From Prevotella sp. UBA7551 (lineage in GTDB: Bacteria > Bacteroidota > Bacteroidia > Bacteroidales > Bacteroidaceae), in contig DLLX01000004.1 of NCBI GenBank assembly GCA_002479145.1, positions 1 through 12,560 on the forward strand: a stretch of 12,560 bases of DNA. The letters run 5' to 3'. The notes under the pieces are model-generated. The model was not told the origin of the DNA and made no database searches. It saw nothing but the letters and a program-made list of their open reading frames with translations. Each line of letters begins with the position of its first letter. The stretch's first letter is position 1. Shown piece after piece: positions 1 through 5,626 of the stretch. The translations under genes and the position numbers were made by a program.

Positions 1-203
1 TTTACCCCATCCGCGAGAAGCAGTTTGCCCCCCATCTCTACGGGTTGAACTACCACCGGTGGAAGATTTGCGCCCCCGCCCGGCGGAAAGGCGAGGCGCT
101 GGGGCTGCCCTTGTATCGTTTCTTGGCCGGGCCGCTCGTCCGCCGCTTCGGAAAGGCGTGGTATGACGAGCTGTGTCAGGTGGCCAAAGAGCTGGGCTTT
201 TAG
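1..203 (+). CDS. 3' end of an unrecognised protein gene (5' end outside the window)
   Basis: An open frame runs from the window edge (first full codon at position 3) to a TAG at 201-203 and gives the last 66 residues of a protein. The fragment is basic and rich in aromatic residues. It includes the stretches YPIREKQFAPHLYGL and WYDELCQVAKELGF, the latter reading as a C-terminal amphipathic helix. Its GC content and codon use match the other genes here. It converges on the minus-strand DUF5024-like gene, whose stop lies 75 bp away. No family could be recognised from this fragment, so no function is assigned. Reading frame confidence is good because the frame stays open with sensible composition over the full 200 bases. 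Confidence 0.6.
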   Translation, partial: YPIREKQFAPHLYGLNYHRWKICAPARRKGEALGLPLYRFLAGPLVRRFGKAWYDELCQVAKELGF

Positions 204-277
204 TCTGTCCACAGTGCTGTCAGGGGATGATTTCCGCCCTTGGGACTGCCCATTCCCGCCAGTTCTTACCGCTATAC

Positions 278-670
278 TTAGTAGGGCACGATGACAATCG
301 TGATGCTTGCGCTGGGCATGTAGGACGGATTGTCATATTTCAGCATATAGATGCGGGTGCCCTGCTTGTTGTCCGTGACGAGCGTCATGGTGGTCTGGCC
401 GTTCTTTGTGTTGGTCACAGTGTGCCGATGCCGCTTTGCCTCGCGCTTGAAGCCGCTGATAAACCTCTTCGCATTGACCCCATCCACGTGCAGTTGCTTC
501 ACCACTTTCTTCACCCTTCGGGTCTTTGGGTCGCGTTCCACGGCCGATGTGAATCTCGAACCTCCCACGGTGGAGTATTCTTCCACCATGTTGTCGATGC
601 TGTTTTGCGCCCTCATGGGTGGCGTAAGCAGCAGTATCCATGCGATCAATAGGATAAGCCTATAATTCAT
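278..670 (-). CDS. Small exported protein, DUF5024-like
   Basis: A 130-residue protein with a clear signal peptide: MNYR, a hydrophobic core ILLIAWILLL, then a probable signal peptidase I site after Ala21 (MRAQ). The mature part is about 109 residues. It is basic in the middle (RDPKTRRVKKVVKQL) and ends in an alternating beta-like segment, ASITIVIVPY. It resembles small periplasmic DUF5024-type proteins of Bacteroidales, whose function is unknown; this family call is from memory and moderate. The start at 668-670 has a good Shine-Dalgarno-like run (AAGGAAGG) 5 bases upstream, unusually strong for this window. It lies 19 bp downstream of the anti-sigma-like gene on the same strand, so it is probably the last gene of the sigma-factor operon and a plausible regulon output or sensor partner. 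Confidence 0.72.
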   Translation of the reverse strand: MNYRLILLIAWILLLTPPMRAQNSIDNMVEEYSTVGGSRFTSAVERDPKTRRVKKVVKQLHVDGVNAKRFISGFKREAKRHRHTVTNTKNGQTTMTLVTDNKQGTRIYMLKYDNPSYMPSASITIVIVPY

Positions 671-689
671 TTTGTCCTTCCTTTCTTCC

Positions 690-1211
690 TTAGTTTCTCA
701 ATATGTCCTTGAGCCGCTGCCTTTCGGCCGGGTCTCCTACGCTCTCGAGCACCTCCTGCTCGGCTTTCTCGATGACCTCCTCGCCATCCGCCTGCCGCTC
801 AATCTGGTGTCCATCAGCGAGCGTCTTGCGTATGTCGTCCTTGATTTCCACCAGGTCGTCGCACCGTTTGCCGTCCACAATCGTGTAGCTTCCGCCGTAA
901 AGTTGTGCCAACCGTTGCTCCTCCTGCTGTCTGTACGTCCACATTCCGCCCACAACGAGCAGTGCGGCGGCCGCCGTTCCCACAGCCATGCGCACCCATC
1001 GGCGTGTCCAAATGGGCTTCATGCGTTTCCTTACGGCCTTTTGAGGGGGCGGAAGCACCGCCAAGTCGCGGAAGTATTCGGCGTAGGGAAGCAGTGCTTC
1101 GCTGACCTGCTTCGTCCGTGAGAAGTAGTCGTAGAGCCGCTTCTCCTCGTCGAGCGTGGTGTTTCCGTCGAGGAAACGAATGACCAAATCCTTTAATTGT
1201 TCTTCTTGCAT
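690..1211 (-). CDS. Single-pass membrane protein, probable anti-sigma factor
   Basis: A 173-residue protein. The start chosen is the ATG at 1209-1211 (MQEEQLKDL), because the longer open frame upstream lies inside the sigma-factor gene and reads as low-complexity shadow sequence. Residues 1-70 are cytoplasmic-type, with the phrase FLDGNTTLDEEKRLYDYF, a common look for the N-terminus of Bacteroidota anti-sigma or sigma-partner proteins. One transmembrane helix is at about 73-92 (VRMAVGTAAAALLVVGGMW), flanked by Arg-rich cytoplasmic sequence. The remaining 80 residues would be periplasmic and are highly charged (helical, E/D/K/R-rich from about 120). There is no HCC zinc motif, so it is not a classical zf-HC2 anti-sigma. 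The gene overlaps the sigma stop by 19 bp, which suggests translational coupling. The function is inferred mainly from position, topology and N-terminal resemblance. Confidence 0.72.
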   Translation of the reverse strand: MQEEQLKDLVIRFLDGNTTLDEEKRLYDYFSRTKQVSEALLPYAEYFRDLAVLPPPQKAVRKRMKPIWTRRWVRMAVGTAAAALLVVGGMWTYRQQEEQRLAQLYGGSYTIVDGKRCDDLVEIKDDIRKTLADGHQIERQADGEEVIEKAEQEVLESVGDPAERQRLKDILRN

Positions 1212-1675
1212 GATGCGGAATGATATTGTTTGAGAATGGTTTGGCGCGCTCTGCTCACCGTTTTGCGCACCGACTCGGGCGTAGTGCCTACGATTTCGGC
1301 AATGTCGGCGTACTCCATGCCCTCCATGTGGCGCAGCCTGAAGACCGTTTGTTGCAGGGTGGGCAACCTGTTGAGCAGCCCGACCACCCTTTCGTAACGT
1401 GCGTCGGTTTCCTTTGTGGGCGCTTCCACGGCCAGATGCTCCACCGTCACGGTGCGTTTGCGCCTCCTCAGCCCGTCGATGGCGAGGTTTCTGACGAGCA
1501 CGAAGGCCAGCGGGGCTATCGGCATGTGCAGGTTGTCGCGGATTTGCCACAGCCGGAGGAGCACGTCCTGCACGATGTCCTCCGCCCAGTCGGCCGCTCC
1601 CGTGTGTCGTTGGGCAGCGGCCAGCAGGCTGGGGCGCAGCCTTCGTGCCTCTTTTTTGAATAGCGTCTCTTCCAT
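1193..1675 (-). CDS. ECF-type RNA polymerase sigma factor
   Basis: A 160-residue sigma-70-family protein, the normal length for an extracytoplasmic-function sigma factor. Region 2 is at about residues 8-73 and contains AEDIVQDVLLRLW (31-43), the region 2.1/2.2 core-binding signature, followed by PLAFVLVRNLAIDGLRRRKR (the 2.3-2.4 helix that melts and reads the -10 element). Region 4 is at about 95-150 and contains LPTLQQTVFRLRHMEGM and the helix-turn-helix EYADIAEIVGTTPESVRKTV, which would read the -35 element. No region 3 or 1.1 is present. It is followed, with a 19-bp overlap, by the anti-sigma-like gene, and lies 46 bp downstream of the DUF2807 gene on the same strand. I see no housekeeping-type promoter directly upstream, so it may be read through from that gene or depend on its own product. 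Confidence 0.93.
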   Translation of the reverse strand: MEETLFKKEARRLRPSLLAAAQRHTGAADWAEDIVQDVLLRLWQIRDNLHMPIAPLAFVLVRNLAIDGLRRRKRTVTVEHLAVEAPTKETDARYERVVGLLNRLPTLQQTVFRLRHMEGMEYADIAEIVGTTPESVRKTVSRARQTILKQYHSASCKKNN

Positions 1676-1721
1676 TATGGCATGTTTCCGTGTGACGTCA
1701 GGGGCTGGGTAGCGGTGGCAA

Positions 1722-2609
1722 TTAGTAGCAATTCAGTCCCTTGGTGCTGATTTTCCCCATGCCGCCGTTCTTGATTTCGGTCTGGTCGGCAGTGCCTTTG
1801 AGCTTCATGGTGGCCACACCCGTGTTGCTGGCTTCCAGAATCTTGCAGTCAACCTGTGCGGTAAACTTTCCCACGCCGCTGTTATCGAAGCTGGCTTTTG
1901 TGCCTTTGAAGTCCAGATTCGTCGTTCCCGAGCCCGAATTTTGCACCTCAAGCTCCTCGCCCGCAATGGTTGCGTCTATCGTGCAGACCCCACTGATGTC
2001 CAGTTGCGTCTCGTTGCATTTCAGGTCGGGCAGCTTTATCTGGCATACCCCTTTCGATTCCACTTCCAGTTTCGGCACGTTGAGGTGCTCGGCGGTAAAG
2101 GAGCACACCCCCGACAGGTCCAGCTTGCGCAGCGAAGGGGCTGTGATGTAGAGGTCCACCTCCTGCTGTGCGCTGTGGCTACCGTCCAGTTCACCGATAT
2201 ATACACGGTTTTTCGGTCCCACACTATACTGTCCCTTGGGGTATTTTCCCCATGTTGTCCTGAGCTTCAGGCATCCATTGTGTGTGGAGACCTCAAGAAA
2301 GTTGAGGTCTCCTTGGCGCAGTTTGGCCACGACTCGGGTCTCGTTGCCCTGCGTAAAATAGATGTGTGCCACCGTAGAGCAGTCAATCTTGTCGAAGTGA
2401 TCCACTTTGTACTCCCGCGTGCTCGACGAGTTGTCGTCCTTTCCCTGTGTGTTCTGTTCCCCTATATTGGGCGACAGGCTCGCCGTGAGGGGTTGCAGGT
2501 TGTTGGCGGGCAGCTGCTTGGACAAGGTGTTGAGGCCGTGTTGGCAGGCGGATGAGGCTCCGCTGAAAAGCAGCGCGGCAAGCAAGGTGATGAATGTCTT
2601 CTGTTTCAT
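1722..2609 (-). CDS. DUF2807 / head-GIN-domain surface protein, probable lipoprotein
   Basis: A 295-residue exported protein. The start is the ATG at 2607-2609 (MKQKTFITLL), preferred over an upstream in-frame start 42 bp away because it opens directly with a signal peptide and has TTAGGA just upstream. Residues 1-21 are the signal sequence; Cys22 in SGASSAC is a plausible but non-ideal lipobox. Residues 23-65 are a polar N/Q/S linker. From about 70 onward it matches the DUF2807 (putative auto-transporter adhesin, head GIN) type, predicted to fold as a right-handed beta-helix. Seven rungs are visible, with a turn tetrad at 166-169, 186-189, 206-209, 225-228, 244-247, 263-266 and 282-285. Three consecutive rungs carry Gly-Val-Cys exactly 20 residues apart. 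Members are common beside sigma/anti-sigma genes in Bacteroidota and their role is unknown, perhaps envelope stress or adhesion. Confidence 0.85.
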   Translation of the reverse strand: MKQKTFITLLAALLFSGASSACQHGLNTLSKQLPANNLQPLTASLSPNIGEQNTQGKDDNSSSTREYKVDHFDKIDCSTVAHIYFTQGNETRVVAKLRQGDLNFLEVSTHNGCLKLRTTWGKYPKGQYSVGPKNRVYIGELDGSHSAQQEVDLYITAPSLRKLDLSGVCSFTAEHLNVPKLEVESKGVCQIKLPDLKCNETQLDISGVCTIDATIAGEELEVQNSGSGTTNLDFKGTKASFDNSGVGKFTAQVDCKILEASNTGVATMKLKGTADQTEIKNGGMGKISTKGLNCY

Positions 2610-2967
2610 AATTCCTAAGTTTTTTGTTTGACTTCTGCCCTTAGTACGCACAGCGCGCCATTTTGTGACATAAAAATACGATTATTTTTTTGCAAGCACG
2701 GCAAGTCCGCTCTAATTCGCGTCGCCAGCGGTGTGTCTTCGGGCATTAAGGAGCGATAATCCTGCACTGATCCTCAAACCGAAATCGACAAAGAAAGCGA
2801 GGAATGTTCTACCTTTCCGACGAAACCCAATGATGGAATTGGGATAATTCCTGCGTTGTCCTATTGTGGAAGCGGGAGAAAGTGGTGGTTATTATTCTTT
2901 ACAAAAGCATCCATCGCCCATCCTTGCCGGTGTGTTTGCGTGCAGATGCCATTGATTTTGAATGGTA

Positions 2968-3053
2968 ATAGGGCCGGTATGGCGTTGCCATTCAGCCCCT
3001 TTTGCATCCTAATATAGCCCCTTTTACAAGCCAATATGGGCTGAATTACAAAG
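2968..3053. repeat. Dispersed intergenic repeat, copy 1 (86 bp, 22-nt internal period)
   Basis: This segment aligns without gaps to 9218-9303 at about 63 of 86 positions by hand count. Both copies open with ATAGGGCCG and close with TGGGCTGAAT. Inside, units start at 2972, 2994, 3016 and 3038, exactly 22 bases apart; units 2 and 3 both begin AGCCCCTTTT and agree at 17 of 22 positions. TTCAGCCC (2991-2998) and GGGCTGAA (3038-3045) form a perfect 8-bp inverted repeat, and GAATGG/CCATTC (2960-2965, 2988-2993) another. Reading the minus strand in the frame that is open in copy 2 gives stops here, so the similarity is not due to a conserved protein. Confidence 0.72.
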
Positions 3054-3086
3054 TGTTGATAATCAGTATGTTATATTGCTATATTT

Positions 3087-3116
3087 GGCTTACTGATCCA
3101 TCGTAAGCCTTATTTT
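3087..3116 (+). terminator. Orphan terminator-like hairpin on the plus strand
   Basis: GGCTTAC (3087-3093) and GTAAGCC (3103-3109) form a perfect 7-bp stem with a 9-base loop, followed by TTATTTT. In the plus direction this has the form of an intrinsic terminator. No plus-strand gene ends nearby. In the minus direction, where it would lie downstream of the helix-hairpin-helix gene stop at 3315, the sequence after the stem is AAATATAG, which is not a T-tract. Confidence 0.45.
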
Positions 3117-3314
3117 CTGGATTAAAACCTTGTGCAAGTGTGTTTGGACTGGCTCTGAAATATTATTACATTCGTGCGGTGTGGTAAACCGCCTGTGCCT
3201 TGCTTCGCACCCTGTATATCCAGAATCCCGTTTTAAGCATGGTGAGCACGGCGTAGGGCAGAAGAGGATGCGTTTATGCCTGTGCGCCCTTCACCATTTT
3301 CGTTCGGTCGTCAT

Positions 3315-4277
3315 TCAGAAGGTGACGTAATGTCGCAACCGCTCGATGGCTTCGGGTGGGAAATCCTTGCGTAAGAGGCGCAGTTGGTCAAGGCTTCGCA
3401 GCGGGCCTTTCAGCCTTCGGTAGTCGCAGATGGCCTTGGCCTGAAAGTAGTTGATGTAAGGATGCCGGCGCAACTGGCTCAGCGAGAGCTGGTTGAGGTT
3501 GAGTTTGGTGGTCCTCTCTGCCTTCAGGGTAAGGAAGGGGAGCGACTCGACGGGGAAATCTTCGAGGTCTCGCAGCTGGCTGACGCTGTAAAACCCGCCC
3601 AGCCGGCTTCTGTAGCCCACGATGCGGCGTGCCCAGCCGGAGCCTATGCCCGGTATCTTCTTCAGAAGTGAAGTGTCGGCGGTGGCAAGGTCTATTTGCT
3701 CGCCCGCCTTTAGTTTCACGGGGAAGCGCGTAGTGTCGCGGTCGTACTCCTTGTAGGGGACGTAATGGTCGCTCGCCTTGTACGCCTCGTAGCGCTCTCG
3801 CGCCTCCTCGGCTCGCGACTTGAATAGGGTATAGGCCGGCTGATAGTCGTCACCGATGCGTATGTAGGGCTCCAGCTCCTCATATTGCTTGCGCGTCATG
3901 CCGTAGAGCCGTCCGAAATCGTGGGGCGTGCGGTAGACTCCGCCCTTGGCCCGGTACTTGTAGATGGCGCGTACCTGCCAAGGCTGCAGTCCAAGGCGCA
4001 GGAGTTGTGTGCTGTCGGCGGTGTTGGGGTCGAAAGGAAACAGCTCTACCTTTCGCCCGTCTGGTGTCTGGTAGGCGTAATATGGCGGGGCTTCCCTTCC
4101 TTTTCCACGTCTCTGGGTCTGTCTGGTGGCCAGACTGTCGGCGGCAGAGAGCGTGGTCTCGTCGCCGCTGTTGCCCGTCAGGTGAATCAGCAGGACAATG
4201 ACGGCAGCTAATGCAAGGAGGAAGGAGAGTGCCTTGCGGTCGGATTTGTGGAGCAGAAAGAGGTGGGAAAGTCGCAT
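3315..4277 (-). CDS. Membrane-anchored protein with three helix-hairpin-helix (ComEA-like) units
   Basis: A 320-residue protein. It has a short basic cytoplasmic N-terminus, one transmembrane helix at about 16-34 (ALSFLLALAAVIVLLIHL), a polar linker to about 80, then three ComEA-type helix-hairpin-helix units. Unit 1 (about 82-140) opens FDPNTADSTQLLRLGL; unit 2 (about 195-250) opens IDLATADTSLLKKIPGIG, with a canonical Pro-Gly-Ile-Gly hairpin; unit 3 (about 258-320) opens LNLNQLSLSQL and has a degenerate hairpin (HPYINY). Such units bind DNA backbone without sequence preference. In competent bacteria ComEA is the envelope DNA receptor; typical ComEA has one HhH pair and is shorter, so this is a Bacteroidota-specific architecture rather than clear comEA. 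The topology would place the HhH units in the periplasm. It is the last gene of the minus-strand cluster, 97 bp after the acyltransferase stop. A role in DNA uptake or nucleoid contact is inferred only. Confidence 0.82.
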   Translation of the reverse strand: MRLSHLFLLHKSDRKALSFLLALAAVIVLLIHLTGNSGDETTLSAADSLATRQTQRRGKGREAPPYYAYQTPDGRKVELFPFDPNTADSTQLLRLGLQPWQVRAIYKYRAKGGVYRTPHDFGRLYGMTRKQYEELEPYIRIGDDYQPAYTLFKSRAEEARERYEAYKASDHYVPYKEYDRDTTRFPVKLKAGEQIDLATADTSLLKKIPGIGSGWARRIVGYRSRLGGFYSVSQLRDLEDFPVESLPFLTLKAERTTKLNLNQLSLSQLRRHPYINYFQAKAICDYRRLKGPLRSLDQLRLLRKDFPPEAIERLRHYVTF

Positions 4278-4327
4278 AGGGGGTGGTCAATGGTGGTTGA
4301 GGCCGTTGGGCGGGTGTGTCGAAGCGA

Positions 4328-4366
4328 TACCCTTCCCCCTCCCGATGTGCGGGATAGGGGAGGGTA
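4328..4366. repeat. GC-rich intergenic hairpin between acyltransferase and HhH genes
   Basis: TACCCT (4328-4333) pairs with AGGGTA (4361-4366), CCCC (4335-4338) with GGGG (4357-4360), and TCCCG (4340-4344) with CGGGA (4350-4354), leaving a 5-base loop and one bulged T. Neither strand has a T-tract after the stem, so it is not a standard intrinsic terminator. It may be an mRNA processing or stabilising element, or a REP-like repeat. A second hairpin of similar composition is at 5584-5616. Confidence 0.6.
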
Positions 4367-4374
4367 GGTGTTGG

Positions 4375-5529
4375 CTATTCTCTCAAAGCCTCGATGAAGT
4401 TGCGTGCCGGGTTGGCATACATGGTGAGCAGTCGCTCGCGCAAATACTCCTCGTCCTTGTTGGGAATCTTGATTTTCGCCAGCTGACTTTGCAAGTACAG
4501 GTTGAACTTTTTCACGTCCTCCTCGGTGTAATGGTCGGTGTGTTCGGTTCCGTCCAGCTCGTCCATGGCGATGTAATTGTTGGGATAGAGGCGGTAGTTG
4601 CGGTGAATCTCGTGGTCGATGTGGGCGCAAATGTTGTCGAGCAGGTCCGATTTGTTGAGCTTTTGCTCGCGCAGACTGTCGAGATAGCCGTCAATGCTGG
4701 GGGCGACTTGATAGTGGATCTTCCCCTTCAGTCCGAGGATTCCCGTCCTCATGCTCACAATATCGTCATAAGGGCCTTTCTTCCAGTTGGGGTCGTCGCG
4801 CTTGAGCTGATATTCCTGAGCCTTGAGGAAGTCGCATGGGTCGTACTCATAGCTGATGGCCAGTGGCACGATGTGCAGTTCGGCGAGCCGTTCGATTACG
4901 TCACCCTCTCCTCCGAGGGCCAACATCTTCAGTATTCCTTTCTGCGTGCGGTCGTTGGAGTCCTTTGCGCGGCCCTCACGCTGCGCAATCCAGAGGTTTT
5001 GTCGCTTCTCCGCGATGGCGAAGTGCATGTAGCGGGATAGTTTTTGGCTTGCCTGCAGCCGCTCGCGCGCCATGAGTCCGCGCTTGACGATGAACGACTT
5101 GTTGAGCCTCACCACGTCGAGCACCCATGGAATGGACAGCAGGTTGTCGCCAATGGCTATCTCGCAGGTGGTCTCGAAGCCGTGATCGATGAGCAATACG
5201 TCGAGTAAGGCCGAGTCGAGGACGATGTCTCTGTGGTTGCTCATGAACGTATAGTTGTGCTTGTTGTCTATGTCCGTCACGTCCATGTCCAGCCCTGTGC
5301 TCGCCTTGGAGATGAGTTTCTTCAGGAATCGGTAGGCGAAGACGAGCTGGAAGTCCATGTTCGTCTTGCATTCGTGCATCTTCTGGGCAATGGTCTCCGC
5401 TGTTGCCTCGGGGAAAAGAAACTTGACCATCTGGAGAAACTGCTGGTTTTTCATCAGCCGGTCATACACTGCGGGCAACTCTTCCGGCTCATAAGGTCGG
5501 ATGTCGTTAAATTCTTCGGGGATAACCAT
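4375..5529 (-). CDS. Glycerolipid-type acyltransferase (PlsC/PlsB-like)
   Basis: A 384-residue protein without a transmembrane helix or signal peptide, probably cytoplasmic or peripheral at the inner membrane. It has the block pattern of glycerol-3-phosphate / lysophosphatidate acyltransferases. Block I is NHRDIVLDSALL at 98-109, with the catalytic His99; block II is around GDNLLS (127-132); a substrate-binding segment is SFIVKRG (145-151); block III is IAQREGRAKD (181-190), which takes the place of the usual EGTRS. The acidic partner in block I sits at Asp105, five residues after His99 rather than the usual four. It is longer than PlsC (about 240) and shorter than PlsB (about 800), with about 90 residues before block I. 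It would transfer acyl groups in phospholipid synthesis, fitting the envelope theme of the neighbouring D-Ala-D-Ala ligase. The exact acceptor is not determinable. Confidence 0.75.
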   Translation of the reverse strand: MVIPEEFNDIRPYEPEELPAVYDRLMKNQQFLQMVKFLFPEATAETIAQKMHECKTNMDFQLVFAYRFLKKLISKASTGLDMDVTDIDNKHNYTFMSNHRDIVLDSALLDVLLIDHGFETTCEIAIGDNLLSIPWVLDVVRLNKSFIVKRGLMARERLQASQKLSRYMHFAIAEKRQNLWIAQREGRAKDSNDRTQKGILKMLALGGEGDVIERLAELHIVPLAISYEYDPCDFLKAQEYQLKRDDPNWKKGPYDDIVSMRTGILGLKGKIHYQVAPSIDGYLDSLREQKLNKSDLLDNICAHIDHEIHRNYRLYPNNYIAMDELDGTEHTDHYTEEDVKKFNLYLQSQLAKIKIPNKDEEYLRERLLTMYANPARNFIEALRE

Positions 5530-5583
5530 AATGAAATCGTAATTGAAAGGTTTTTGTATAGGTGGGTGTCATGTGTCCCGTTG

Positions 5584-5616
5584 TCTCCCCGCCCTGTTAG
5601 GTTCAGGGTGGGGAGA
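5584..5616. repeat. GC-rich intergenic hairpin between ddl and acyltransferase genes
   Basis: TCTCCCCGCCCTG (5584-5596) pairs with CAGGGTGGGGAGA (5604-5616): 13 pairs including one G-T, with a 7-base loop. No T-tract follows on either strand. It lies between the ddl stop and the acyltransferase start in the transcribed direction, so it would be in the shared mRNA. Together with 4328-4366 it brackets the acyltransferase gene. Confidence 0.6.
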
Positions 5617-5626
5617 GGGGTGTTCG

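Larger units (their letters stand above)
2610..3314. other. 705-bp gene-poor intergenic region
   Basis: No convincing coding frame is present. The region separates the start of the DUF2807 gene from the 3' end of the helix-hairpin-helix gene, both on the minus strand. It contains the first copy of an 86-bp intergenic repeat (2968-3053), a 7-bp perfect hairpin followed by a T-rich tail (3087-3116), and a pair of overlapping weak inverted repeats at 2826-2851. I found no TAnnTTTG box on the minus strand that would serve the DUF2807 gene. Base composition is more AT-rich than the genes, especially at 2660-2690 and 3001-3120. Confidence 0.7.

Noticed and set aside
1212..1550. Extension of the anti-sigma-like protein to 286 residues
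   Set aside because: The extra part is a shadow of the sigma-factor gene on the same strand, low-complexity and Arg/Ala/His-rich.
2826..2851. Overlapping inverted repeats CCCAAT/ATTGGG and GGAATT/AATTCC that could switch between two hairpins
   Set aside because: Stems are only 6 bp and no regulated gene follows on either strand at a useful distance; likely chance.
3130..3330. 66-residue plus-strand open frame
   Set aside because: It begins at TTG, overlaps the end of the HhH gene, has no ribosome site and an unlikely Cys/His-rich composition.
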